Below, piece by piece: positions 1 through 7,149 of a DNA stretch of 64,000 nt; positions within the stretch are counted from its first letter, which is position 1; every line of letters starts with the position of its first letter. The position numbers and the translations under genes are program-made. The notes below the pieces were generated by a model that was not told where the DNA came from, did no database searches, and worked only from the letters and a program-made list of their open reading frames with translations. The DNA is from Betaproteobacteria bacterium. GTDB taxonomy: Bacteria; Pseudomonadota; Gammaproteobacteria; Burkholderiales; Rhodocyclaceae. The stretch spans positions 186,001 through 250,000 of the forward strand of contig JAHRYW010000003.1 of assembly GCA_020621865.1 (NCBI GenBank). The letters run 5' to 3'.

Positions 1-2
1 GC

Positions 3-1523
3 GTGCGCGCCAAGTGGAAAATCGAAAACCTGGCGCGCGGCCAATGGAAGCTGGTCATCACCGAGTTGCCACCGGGCGTGTCCACCGCCACCGTGATGTC
101 GGAAATCGAATCCTGCTCCAACCCGCAGGCCAAGGAAAAAGCCGGCAAAAAGGTATTCACCCCGGAACAACTCAACCTGAAAGCCGCCTTCCTGTCAGCC
201 ATTTCGGAATCCGGCGTGCGTGACGAATCGGGCAAGGAACACGCCGTGCGCCTGGTCATCGAACCGGCCAGCTCGCGCCAGGGCCAGGACGACCTGGTCC
301 GCCTGCTGCTCGCCCACACCAGCCTGGAAACCAACGCCTCGATCAACCTGACCGTCCTCGGCGTCGGCGGCGCCCCACGCCAGGCCTCGTTGTACAGCAT
401 CATCGCCGAGTGGTGCCGCTTCCGGCTGAGCACCGTCGAGCGGCGCACGCGTCACCGTTTAACGGCTGCCGAAAAACGCATCCACATCCTCGAAGGCCGG
501 CAGGCCATCCTGCTCGACATCGACAAGGTCATCAAGGTCATCCGCGAATCGGATGATCCCAAGGCCGATCTGATCGCCCACTTCAAGCTCTCTGAGATCC
601 AGGCCGAAGACATCCTGGAAATCCGCCTGCGCCAGTTGGCCCGTCTGGAAGGCATCAAGATCGGCGAAGAGCTGGCCCGCCTGCGCGAAGAAGCGGCCGG
701 CCTGAACAAACTGCTCGACTCCGAAGACGCCCTGCGCGCCTGCGTTGCCGCCGAAATCGAGGCAGATGCGAAGAAATACGGCGACGACCGACGGACCTTC
801 ATCGAAGCCGACACCAAGGTCACGATGGCCGACGCCAAGAACGTCTCGATCCCCGACGAACCGACCACGCTGATCGTCTCGAAGCACGGCTGGCTGCGCT
901 CGCGTAGCGGCCACAACATCGATCCGACGCAGCTAAGCTTCCGTTCCGGCGACAGCCTGCTCGCCTGCCTGCCCTGCCGCACCGTCGACCACCTGATCCT
1001 GATCGACACCCAGGGCCGTGCCTACTCCATCGCCGCCGCCGATATCCCCGGCGGCAAGGGCGACGGCGTCCCGGCCACCTCGCTGGCCGACTTCCAGGAC
1101 GGCGGCAAGCTGTGCCTGGCGCAGGCCGTCGCCAACGACAAACAGTATCTGGTCGCCGGCGACGGCGGCTACGGCTTCCGCTGCCAGGGCAGCGACTTCC
1201 TGTCGCGCGGCAAGGCCGGCAAGGCCTTCCTGACGCTCGGCGACAACGAATCCCCGGCCATCTTCATGGCCGCCCCGGCTGCCGGCGAAGTCGCCTGCCT
1301 GACCAGGGATGGCCGCGCACTGGTCTTCAATGTCGAAGAAATCCGCCTGCTCGCCAAGGGCCGCGGCCTCAAGCTGATCGACGCCGCCCCGGGCAAGACC
1401 GCGCTGGAAGACATCGTGCCGGTCATCGACGGCGTGGCCGGCAAATTGAAGGGCGAACGCCTGGAAACCTGCCGCGGCAACCGCGGCGGCAAGGGCAAGC
1501 CGGTCAAGGCGCCACGTAAGTAA
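3..1523 (+). CDS. parC: DNA topoisomerase IV subunit A, C-terminal part
   Basis: This is the 3' part of a type IIA topoisomerase A subunit; the reading frame is already open at the left window edge, so the start and the catalytic tyrosine domain lie outside. ParC pairs with ParE to decatenate daughter chromosomes. About 506 codons are visible. Around residues 150-190 is the conserved GyrA/ParC segment containing HILEG and IDKVIKVIRES, followed by a coiled-coil region and a beta-pinwheel-like C-terminal domain. The short basic tail, without a GyrA-box-rich long pinwheel, favours ParC over GyrA. It ends in TAA and is followed by a strong terminator hairpin. Confidence 0.9.
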   Translation: MRAKWKIENLARGQWKLVITELPPGVSTATVMSEIESCSNPQAKEKAGKKVFTPEQLNLKAAFLSAISESGVRDESGKEHAVRLVIEPASSRQGQDDLVRLLLAHTSLETNASINLTVLGVGGAPRQASLYSIIAEWCRFRLSTVERRTRHRLTAAEKRIHILEGRQAILLDIDKVIKVIRESDDPKADLIAHFKLSEIQAEDILEIRLRQLARLEGIKIGEELARLREEAAGLNKLLDSEDALRACVAAEIEADAKKYGDDRRTFIEADTKVTMADAKNVSIPDEPTTLIVSKHGWLRSRSGHNIDPTQLSFRSGDSLLACLPCRTVDHLILIDTQGRAYSIAAADIPGGKGDGVPATSLADFQDGGKLCLAQAVANDKQYLVAGDGGYGFRCQGSDFLSRGKAGKAFLTLGDNESPAIFMAAPAAGEVACLTRDGRALVFNVEEIRLLAKGRGLKLIDAAPGKTALEDIVPVIDGVAGKLKGERLETCRGNRGGKGKPVKAPRK

Positions 1524-1533
1524 ATCCTACGGT
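1524..1533 (-). repeat. One-mismatch copy of the ACCGTAGCAT motif
   Basis: ATCCTACGGT on the plus strand differs by one base from the reverse complement of the dispersed core motif. It overlaps the parC stop codon. T-rich tracts of the neighbouring terminator lie on the side where other copies have AT-rich tracts. Confidence 0.5.
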
Positions 1534-1540
1534 CAATGAC

Positions 1541-1568
1541 AAAAAAGGGGCAAAAATGCCCCTTTTTT
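1541..1568 (+). terminator. Rho-independent terminator after parC
   Basis: A perfect hairpin with GGGGCA and TGCCCC arms around an AAAA loop is flanked by six A and six T. It can terminate transcription on either strand and sits 18 bases after the parC stop. Confidence 0.9.
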
Positions 1569-1686
1569 CTTGCCCATCGGCCAGCAATTTTTCATCGACC
1601 GTCAAATAGCTCACGCCGGGAAAAACCGCTTCGTCCTAGACTTTTTCTCAACCAGACACGTTCTGGGTTGCAGCAGGAGTCACCCC

Positions 1687-1998
1687 ATGCCGAACTTCAC
1701 TCCCGGACAACTAGCCTCGCTCGAAGCGACCGCGACAACTGCCGCGGCTTATCTCGACATCTGCGACAGCGGCAGCCGCCATATCCGCCTCGACCCGATT
1801 CATTACCGAACCTGTGGCGAACTGCTGGCGCGGATTTTTTCCGTCGTCGACGCCCGACGGGCATTCCCGATGCTGATCCAGCAGTCGGCAGCAGCCCGCG
1901 AAACCGTCGAATCGACCGAAATAGGCCGTCATATCCGCATCAGCCGCCTGGGTTTCTACCCCGAACTCTCGGCCTTGCTCTGCCGCATCGCCTTCTGA
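1687..1998 (+). CDS. Small hypothetical protein
   Basis: A 103-residue protein I do not recognise. The ATG at 1687 is chosen because CAGGAG lies about 9 bases upstream; an upstream in-frame start would run into the parC terminator. The protein is soluble, rich in Ala, Arg and Leu, and has no signal peptide, membrane segment or clear motif. Two cysteines are visible. It is alone between parC and the convergent phasin gene, with a shared bidirectional terminator downstream. Codon use is normal for the window, which supports it being real. Confidence 0.6.
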   Translation: MPNFTPGQLASLEATATTAAAYLDICDSGSRHIRLDPIHYRTCGELLARIFSVVDARRAFPMLIQQSAAARETVESTEIGRHIRISRLGFYPELSALLCRIAF

Positions 1999-2023
1999 AC
2001 GCCAGATTTTCGCGGCGACATCA

Positions 2024-2055
2024 ATAAAAAAGCCGGGGCAAAGCCCCGGCTTTAT
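2024..2055. terminator. Bidirectional terminator
   Basis: GCCGGGGC and GCCCCGGC arms surround an AAA loop, with A-rich and T-rich flanks. It separates the small gene ending at 1998 from the convergent phasin gene ending at 2075. Confidence 0.9.
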
Positions 2056-2074
2056 CAGCACTGATCAACGAAGA

Positions 2075-2623
2075 TCAGGCAGCCTTCTTGCCCTTCGGAG
2101 CGGCGACGTTGGCAGCCTTCAGGGTGGCGGAGGTGGCAGCGGCAACGCTGGCTTCAGCAACTTCGGCAGCTTGCTTGGCAGCCTTGTTCAGGCCTTCGTA
2201 AGCTTCGTTGGCCGACTTGATGGCGGTCTTGACGGCGGCAACGGCAACTTCGGAACCAGCCGGAGCGGAAGCCAGGGCCTTTTCGACCAGGCCAGAAACG
2301 GTGGCGTTGGTTTCAGCAACCTTGGTTTCGACTTCCTTGGCGATCTTGTCCTTGGTTTCGGCAGCGATGGAGATCACATTACGCGAGTACTCCAGACCCT
2401 TCTCGATGGACGGGGCAGCCAGTTCCTTCTGCAGATTGACGAAGGACTGGACATCCTTGGCGCCCAGCAGGGTGGTGAAGTTCGACATCGCGGTTTCGAA
2501 AACCGAACGGGCAGCAGCCAGGTTCAACAGGGCCAGACGCTCGATGCCGTCGAAAGCAGTGTTGGTGAAGAACAGGGTGAAGTTGATGCCGGACTTGGCG
2601 AAATCTTCGGGCTTGGTAAACAT
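2075..2623 (-). CDS. Phasin family protein (PHA granule-associated)
   Basis: A 182-residue phasin, a small amphipathic protein coating polyhydroxyalkanoate granules. The N-terminus contains FTKPEDFAKS and a long helical phasin domain (about residues 10-115), followed by an Ala/Lys-rich tail ending PKGKKAA. The ATG at 2623 is chosen because AGGAG lies 7-12 bases upstream and phasins of this type begin MFTKPE or similar; the longer open frame upstream lacks a ribosome binding site. It stands alone with its own terminator. Two TGC-N3-GCA sites upstream suggest control by a PhaR/PhbF-type repressor. Confidence 0.9.
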   Translation of the reverse strand: MFTKPEDFAKSGINFTLFFTNTAFDGIERLALLNLAAARSVFETAMSNFTTLLGAKDVQSFVNLQKELAAPSIEKGLEYSRNVISIAAETKDKIAKEVETKVAETNATVSGLVEKALASAPAGSEVAVAAVKTAIKSANEAYEGLNKAAKQAAEVAEASVAAATSATLKAANVAAPKGKKAA

Positions 2624-2669
2624 GGTGATTCTCCTGAGGTTGGGTGATAATCTTGCCGCACAATCCATG

Positions 2670-2682
2670 TTGCACTGCAGCA
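2670..2682 (-). promoter_or_regulatory. Candidate PhaR/PhbF operator upstream of phasin
   Basis: On the minus strand TGCTGCAGTGCAA fits the TG-N-TGC-N3-GCAA pattern that I recall for the Herbaspirillum PHA repressor PhbF. It lies 47 bases upstream of the phasin start codon. A second TGC-N3-GCA copy is at 2726-2734. Confidence 0.5.
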
Positions 2683-2725
2683 TGACTTCATTCTAACCAT
2701 GGAGTATCAGTTGTCAAGCGTTTTG

Positions 2726-2734
2726 TGCACTGCA
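2726..2734. promoter_or_regulatory. Second TGC-N3-GCA site upstream of phasin
   Basis: TGCACTGCA is the same palindromic core as the proximal site at 2670-2682, centred 54 bases further upstream. It lacks the extra flanking bases of the full motif on either strand, so it is weaker. Confidence 0.35.
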
Positions 2735-2775
2735 CCATTTTCAATTGCCAAGCTGTTGCAAAAAGCCAAAGACGC

Positions 2776-3570
2776 TTAGCCGGAAAACTCGCCGACCCCC
2801 AGCCGGCGGACGATAGCGGTCATCGCCTCGGCAGCCCCCAGCGGGACATGGAAGTCGACGATATCGCTCAACTGGGTCCGCAAGGGATTGATTTCCACCG
2901 TCGGAATGCCACTCGCCGCCGCCAGAACGACAGGCTGCGTGATGTAGGGAAAAACGCTGGAGGTGCCAATGCTGAACACAATATCGAAGCCTTCCTGGAA
3001 GGCTTCGATGAAGCGGTCCAGTTCATCTTCCGGCAGCGCCTCGCCAAACAGCACCACCTTGGGCCGCAACACGGCACCGCAAACCGGGCAGCGCGGCGGA
3101 ATCTCGCGGCCGCTCATGTCCGCCACCGCTTCCTGATGGCTGCAGGCGGTACAAGCCAGCTCCTGCAGATTGCCGTGAATCTCGACGATTTCACCGCTCC
3201 CGGCGGCACGATGCAGGCCATCGACGTTCTGGGTAAACACCATGACCCGGTCGAGATAGCTTTCCAGCCAGGCTATCGCCCGATGCGCCGCATTCGGCTG
3301 GGCGCCACGGCAGCTTTCCTCGATCTGGATCAGGTATTTCCAGGTGATATCCGGACGTAGCGCAAATACCTCGCCGGACAGGGCATCCTCGATCCGCAGC
3401 CCATCGGCGGTCGCCTCGCTGGCATACAGGCCGCCAACACCACGATAGGTCGGCAAGCCGGAATCGGCCGAAATACCCGCCCCGGTGATGAACAAGGCCC
3501 GCCGCGCCTGCCCCAGATGCCCGGCAACCGCATCCAGCGTGGCCTCGATCGACGGAAGATTGGCAGGCAT
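2776..3570 (-). CDS. NAD-dependent protein deacylase, Sir2 family
   Basis: A 264-residue sirtuin removing acyl groups from protein lysines at the expense of NAD+. It has the Rossmann motif GAGISADSG (from about residue 30), the NAD/ribose motif TQNVDGLH (about 113-120), the catalytic histidine in EIHGN, and a zinc-binding pair C-x2-C (CTAC) with CPVC. Substrate preference (deacetyl or desuccinyl) cannot be told. It is followed on the same strand, upstream, by a FliL-like gene separated by only 8 bases, so the two may be co-transcribed. Confidence 0.93.
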   Translation of the reverse strand: MPANLPSIEATLDAVAGHLGQARRALFITGAGISADSGLPTYRGVGGLYASEATADGLRIEDALSGEVFALRPDITWKYLIQIEESCRGAQPNAAHRAIAWLESYLDRVMVFTQNVDGLHRAAGSGEIVEIHGNLQELACTACSHQEAVADMSGREIPPRCPVCGAVLRPKVVLFGEALPEDELDRFIEAFQEGFDIVFSIGTSSVFPYITQPVVLAAASGIPTVEINPLRTQLSDIVDFHVPLGAAEAMTAIVRRLGVGEFSG

Positions 3571-3578
3571 GGCCCGAT

Positions 3579-3980
3579 TTACTGGATCAGGAACTTGGTG
3601 AACAAAACTTCCTTGATGCCGGTCTTCTCGTCCTCGTGGATCACGTGATTGCTCAGCTCGATGATTTCCTCAATCAATTCCTTCTTGCCCGCCAGCGTAC
3701 GCAACTTGGCCGCATCCTTGCCCGAGAGCAGCAGGATGATCTCGTGCTGCAACTTCGGCTTGTAACCGGCAAGAAGATGCAGGGCCTCAGGAGTCGCCCC
3801 CTCGAAGACCAAACCGAACTGCAAATAGTTGTCCTTGCCCAGATTGACCGTGAACACCATCGGCTCAGGTGCTCCGCCACCGCCATGATCATTCGCCAGC
3901 GCCGGCAACGGAAGTATGGTGCCAAGAACAAGCAGCACAGGCGCCACGAAAGAGATCAGAATCCGGGAAATAAGGTTCAT
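3579..3980 (-). CDS. FliL-like protein (orphan)
   Basis: A 133-residue protein with one N-terminal hydrophobic segment (about residues 4-32, ending ALA) and a C-terminal FliL-like domain that includes RTLAGKKELIEEI and the terminal phrase VLFTKFLIQ, typical of the end of FliL. FliL is an inner-membrane protein beside the flagellar stator. No flagellar gene is nearby, so it may be a stand-alone paralogue. The ATG at 3980 is chosen because it puts the hydrophobic segment at the N-terminus; an earlier start at 4076 would run into the tRNA terminator. The Shine-Dalgarno is weak. Confidence 0.75.
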   Translation of the reverse strand: MNLISRILISFVAPVLLVLGTILPLPALANDHGGGGAPEPMVFTVNLGKDNYLQFGLVFEGATPEALHLLAGYKPKLQHEIILLLSGKDAAKLRTLAGKKELIEEIIELSNHVIHEDEKTGIKEVLFTKFLIQ

Positions 3981-4058
3981 AGCGGTCCAAGGTGCGCAAA
4001 AGCCGATCAGGGGAGGCGGTCTCGCCGTGAGACCCGCGACTTTATACCGCCTGAATAT

Positions 4059-4090
4059 GAAAAAAGCCACCATCAAGGCGGCTTTTCACA
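4059..4090 (-). terminator. Terminator after the tRNA-Arg pair
   Basis: Read on the minus strand, AAAAGCCGCC pairs with GGTGGCTTTT around a TTGAT loop and is followed by a T-run. It lies just downstream of the tRNA at 4101-4177. Confidence 0.75.
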
Positions 4091-4100
4091 GTTTTTTTGA

Positions 4101-4177
4101 TGGCGCGCCCGGAGCGATTCGAACGCCCGACCCTCTGGTTCGTAGCCAGATACTCTATCCAACTGAGCTACGGGCGC
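4101..4177 (-). tRNA. tRNA-Arg (anticodon ACG), copy 1
   Basis: The minus strand starts GCGCCCG, pairs with CGGGCGC at the 3' end, and ends in an encoded CCA. The anticodon stem TCTGG/CCAGA encloses CTACGAA, giving anticodon ACG for CGU/CGC/CGA codons after A-to-I editing. The T-arm carries GTTCGAATC. Total length is 77 bases. It is identical to the second copy at 4229-4305. Confidence 0.97.
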
Positions 4178-4182
4178 GCTGC

Positions 4183-4217
4183 CAAAAAAACAAAGGACCA
4201 ACCATTGGATTGGTCCG
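4183..4217 (-). terminator. Terminator between the two tRNA-Arg copies
   Basis: On the minus strand GGACCAA and TTGGTCC form a hairpin followed by TTTGTTTTTTT. It may end transcripts of the upstream tRNA copy, so each copy may be partly independent. Confidence 0.65.
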
Positions 4218-4228
4218 GATTGGTCTGA

Positions 4229-4305
4229 TGGCGCGCCCGGAGCGATTCGAACGCCCGACCCTCTGGTTCGTAGCCAGATACTCTATCCAACTGAGCTACG
4301 GGCGC
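4229..4305 (-). tRNA. tRNA-Arg (anticodon ACG), copy 2
   Basis: Base-for-base identical over 77 bases to the copy at 4101-4177, with the same acceptor stem, ACG anticodon loop, T-arm and encoded CCA. The pair is a local tandem duplication with a 51-base spacer. Confidence 0.97.
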
Positions 4306-4370
4306 GCTGTCAGAGCCGCGCATTATACGGACAGATCGGTAGAATGCAAGGGTTTTCAGGAAAAAAGCCG

Positions 4371-4637
4371 ATGTCCACGATCAATGTCCGAATGCCGAAA
4401 TACCCCGAGTGCTGGTCAAGTTGCGGTTCGTGCGCCAACGGCAACGTGTTCATTCTCGAACTGCTGGTCAAGATTGGCGACATGGTGGAGCGCGACGACA
4501 ATATTCTGACCCTTGAAACCGGCAAGGTAGCCTTGGACATCCCCAGTCCCTACGCCGGTCGGGTCATTGAGATACATGTCACAGAGGGCGATACAGTCGA
4601 CGAAGATGCGCTACTGGTAACGCTGGAATCAGCTTGA
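4371..4637 (+). CDS. Orphan lipoyl/biotinyl-like carrier domain protein with N-terminal cysteine motif
   Basis: An 88-residue protein consisting only of a swinging-arm domain. The hairpin motif is LTLETGKVALDIPSP with the candidate modified lysine at residue 52 (E-T-G-K-V rather than the usual E-S/T-D-K-A), and the second half GRVIEIHVTEGDTVDE is typical of lipoyl domains. Unusually, residues 14-21 hold C-x3-C-x2-C where lipoyl domains have a short loop after the first strand. The ATG at 4371 has AGGAA about 9 bases upstream. No dehydrogenase or carboxylase gene is adjacent, so the partner is unknown. Whether it is lipoylated, biotinylated or unmodified cannot be told. Confidence 0.8.
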   Translation: MSTINVRMPKYPECWSSCGSCANGNVFILELLVKIGDMVERDDNILTLETGKVALDIPSPYAGRVIEIHVTEGDTVDEDALLVTLESA

Positions 4638-4673
4638 CCAGCCCCTCGAATCTTCCGGCATCGCTCCCTGCCC

Positions 4674-5015
4674 TTACTTTGGGAGATCGACCTCCATGGC
4701 GTTGCGTACCTCGCGCACGCCACGCACGCCGCTGGCCAGATCCAGCGCCCGGCGCAAGGCGTGCTCATCAGGCACCGAACCGGCAACTGTAACGACCGCG
4801 GCTTTTGAATTCACGCGAAACTGCGACCCGGTCAAGCCGACATCAGTCCGCAGCAGCGTCTCGACCTTGTCGGTCAGTGCGGCATCCAGGGCTTCGGTAC
4901 TGGCCACGGCCGCAGCAACAGCTTTCGGGTCGTCGGTCGCAAAGGCCGACAGGCCCAAACCAACAAAGGTCGCAACGGCAAAAAGACTGGCGACGAGGAG
5001 ATTACGTTTCAGCAT
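4674..5015 (-). CDS. BON-domain periplasmic protein
   Basis: A 113-residue exported protein. It has a signal peptide (MLKRNLL, then a hydrophobic stretch ending SAFA) and one BON domain from about residue 45 to the end, with the typical VTVAGSVPDEHALRRALDLA and the final VREVRNAMEV strand. BON domains bind membranes, as in OsmY and DolP. The start at 5015 is chosen for the signal peptide and an AAGGGA 8 bases upstream. Upstream are a sigma-54-like promoter and a GlrR-like site, so it probably belongs to the regulon of the two-component system encoded next door. Confidence 0.85.
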   Translation of the reverse strand: MLKRNLLVASLFAVATFVGLGLSAFATDDPKAVAAAVASTEALDAALTDKVETLLRTDVGLTGSQFRVNSKAAVVTVAGSVPDEHALRRALDLASGVRGVREVRNAMEVDLPK

Positions 5016-5051
5016 GGCAGATCCCTTCTTGTAGTGAATGCCATCACCTAA

Positions 5052-5067
5052 TGCGAACTCCATGCCA
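5052..5067 (-). promoter_or_regulatory. Sigma-54 promoter of the BON gene
   Basis: On the minus strand TGGCATGGAGTTCGCA matches the TGGCACG-N4-TTGCA consensus with GG and GC ten bases apart and two changes. Its -12 half, TCGCA, is the same as in the bactofilin promoter at 8834-8849. Confidence 0.6.
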
Positions 5068-5131
5068 TGTCTGTTTTTATCATAATAATCAATAAACTGG
5101 GAAACAAACCACCAAAACAGGTGTGATCATC

Positions 5132-5149
5132 CGTCGCCCTGCGGCGACA
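5132..5149 (-). promoter_or_regulatory. GlrR-like binding site upstream of the BON gene
   Basis: On the minus strand TGTCGCCGCAGGGCGACG is TGTC-N10-GACG, one base off the TGTC-N10-GACA sites of E. coli GlrR. It lies roughly 90-110 bases upstream of the expected start of the sigma-54 promoter, a normal distance for an enhancer-binding protein. Confidence 0.55.
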
Positions 5150-5194
5150 GATCCCTGCCATCCCTGAAGCCAGCCGAGGCCGAACGCACCCGGA

Positions 5195-6604
5195 TCAGCG
5201 CTCTGCAGCCGCTTCTCCGTCGCTGCGGAACATGGCCGGTGTCAGGTCGTGCTTTTGCAGTAGCCGGTAGAACTCCGTGCGATTGCGCTCGGCAATCCGC
5301 GCCGCATCGGCAACATTGCCATCGGTCAGTTTCAACAACTGAACGAGGTAATTGCGCTCGAAGCGCTGCTTGGCATCGGCGTAGGTCAGCGCGTCCATGG
5401 CCGGTACGCGCAATGCCCGCTGAACGAGCGCCAGCGGAATCAGCGGCGTCGAGGTCAGGGCGCAGCTTTGCTCGACGACATTGAACAGTTGCCGGACATT
5501 GCCCGGCCATGAGGCCGTAGCCAACGCTTCGAGCGCCTCCGGCGCGAAGCCGTTGACCGGCTTGCCATATTTGCCAGCCAGCAACTGGACAAAATGGGCG
5601 GCGAGCAGCGGAATATCCTCGCGCCGCTCATCGAGGCGCGGCAGATTAAGCGACACGACATCGAGGCGATAGTACAAATCCTCGCGGAACTGCCCTTGCG
5701 CCATGGCGGCATCGAGATCGCGGTGGGTCGCCGAAAGCAGGCGGACATCGACCGGCTCGGCCCGTGTCGTGCCGACCGGCCGCACGACACGCTCCTGCAG
5801 CACCCGCAGCAGCTTGACCTGCAGGGCCAGCGGCATGTCGCCGATTTCGTCGAGGAACAGCGTGCCGCCGTTGGCCGCCTGGAACAGCCCGACCCGGCTG
5901 GCGCCGGCGCCGGTGAACGCCCCTTTGGCATGACCGAACAGCTCCGACTCGAGCAGTTGTTCGGGAATGGCACCGCAGTTAATCGCGACAAACGGCCCCT
6001 TGGCCCGCGGACTGGCGCGATGGATGGCCCGGGCCAGGACCTCCTTGCCGGTCCCGCTTTCGCCACGGATCAGCACGCTGGCGTCGGAGGCGGCGACCAT
6101 GCGCGCCTCGGCCATCAGTTCGGCCATCCGGCTGCTGCGAAACACCACGCCAGCCATCCACGTTTCGTCTCCTTGCACGGTTGCCGGCGCTTGATCGCCT
6201 GCCGTTGAGGTCGGGGCCGAAACCACCAGTGCGCGATCGATTTTTTCGAGCAGTATCTGGCTGTCGAAAGGCTTGGTCAGGTAGCCGAAGACGCCGCGCG
6301 AGGTGGCGTCTACGGCATCGGGAATGTTGCCGTGCGCTGTCAGGAGAATGACCGGCAGCGTCGGCCGCGTCCGGCGAATTTCCTCGAACAGCGCCAGACC
6401 GTCCTGGCCGGGCAAACGCACATCGCTAACGACCACCCGTGGCGGGTCGACGGCTATCTGGGCCAGCGCCTGCTCGGCCGAACCAACGGCCGTAATCCGG
6501 AACCCCCTCGCCCGCAGGCGCATGGTCAGCAGGCGCAGGATATCCTCGTCGTCATCGACGACCAGTACATGAGCCCCGGCAGAAGCTGCGGCGTGCGCCA
6601 TCAT
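5195..6604 (-). CDS. glrR: Sigma-54-dependent response regulator, GlrR/QseF type
   Basis: A 469-residue enhancer-binding regulator. The receiver domain (about 12-125) has acidic residues DDD at 17-19 and the phosphoacceptor Asp61 in SDVRLPG. The AAA+ domain has the Walker A GESGTGKE, the sigma-54 contact loop GAFTGA and the switch residues of the family. The C-terminal Fis-type helix-turn-helix includes [20 protein letters not shown], closely matching GlrR. The start overlaps the stop of qseG (ATGA), showing translational coupling in a glrK-qseG-glrR operon. Candidate targets flank the operon: the BON gene and the bactofilin. Confidence 0.92.
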   Translation of the reverse strand: MMAHAAASAGAHVLVVDDDEDILRLLTMRLRARGFRITAVGSAEQALAQIAVDPPRVVVSDVRLPGQDGLALFEEIRRTRPTLPVILLTAHGNIPDAVDATSRGVFGYLTKPFDSQILLEKIDRALVVSAPTSTAGDQAPATVQGDETWMAGVVFRSSRMAELMAEARMVAASDASVLIRGESGTGKEVLARAIHRASPRAKGPFVAINCGAIPEQLLESELFGHAKGAFTGAGASRVGLFQAANGGTLFLDEIGDMPLALQVKLLRVLQERVVRPVGTTRAEPVDVRLLSATHRDLDAAMAQGQFREDLYYRLDVVSLNLPRLDERREDIPLLAAHFVQLLAGKYGKPVNGFAPEALEALATASWPGNVRQLFNVVEQSCALTSTPLIPLALVQRALRVPAMDALTYADAKQRFERNYLVQLLKLTDGNVADAARIAERNRTEFYRLLQKHDLTPAMFRSDGEAAAER

Positions 6605-7149
6605 CGCTTGATACCTCCTGGCCGGACGGCAGATGGCCGCGGCGTCAGGGTTCGCTCGATATCAGCCAGGCTGTCGAGTTTTTCCTGCAGTTCGGTCGCT
6701 TTGCGCTGGCTGTCCTTCAACTGCTGCCCCTGTTTTTCCAGTTGGCCATCGAGCTTGCTCCTCTCCAGGTAGTTGTCGGCGACAACCCGGGCCAGCGGGT
6801 GAAAGGGCATCGCCGCCGGATCACTGGACTTCAGCACGCTGTCGAGCAATGCCAAGGCCTTGCCGAGATCCTGCTGAACGCGGGGGTGCCCGAGCAGCAT
6901 CGCCATCCTGACCTGGGTATAAGGCGTTTGCGGAACCGCCGTCAGCACCATGCGCTCCCGCCCGAGTTCGGCCGGCGTCATTCGCGACAAGCCGTGGTAA
7001 TAAACCAATGCTGCTTCGGGCGTCGTTTCGTCCTGACGCGCCACCTTCTTCATGAGGGGGGGCGTGCAAGCGCTTAGTGCCAGCGTGAATGCGACCAGCC
7101 ACGGCAACAGGGCCGATCGAACGGGCAAGAATTCTTTTTTACTGCTCAT
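6601..7149 (-). CDS. qseG: QseG-like outer-membrane lipoprotein of the GlrKR system
   Basis: A 182-residue lipoprotein with a lipobox ending LSAC near residue 28 and a C-terminal coiled-coil (about residues 130-165, QLEKQGQQLKDSQRKATELQ). Its place between sensor and regulator matches QseG of the enterobacterial glrK-qseG-glrR operon; E. coli QseG is longer. There it is an envelope partner that stimulates GlrK. The ATG at 7149 is used since it gives the signal peptide and overlaps the end of the sensor gene by 11 bases. Assignment rests on position and lipobox more than on sequence identity. Confidence 0.75.
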   Translation of the reverse strand: MSSKKEFLPVRSALLPWLVAFTLALSACTPPLMKKVARQDETTPEAALVYYHGLSRMTPAELGRERMVLTAVPQTPYTQVRMAMLLGHPRVQQDLGKALALLDSVLKSSDPAAMPFHPLARVVADNYLERSKLDGQLEKQGQQLKDSQRKATELQEKLDSLADIERTLTPRPSAVRPGGIKR

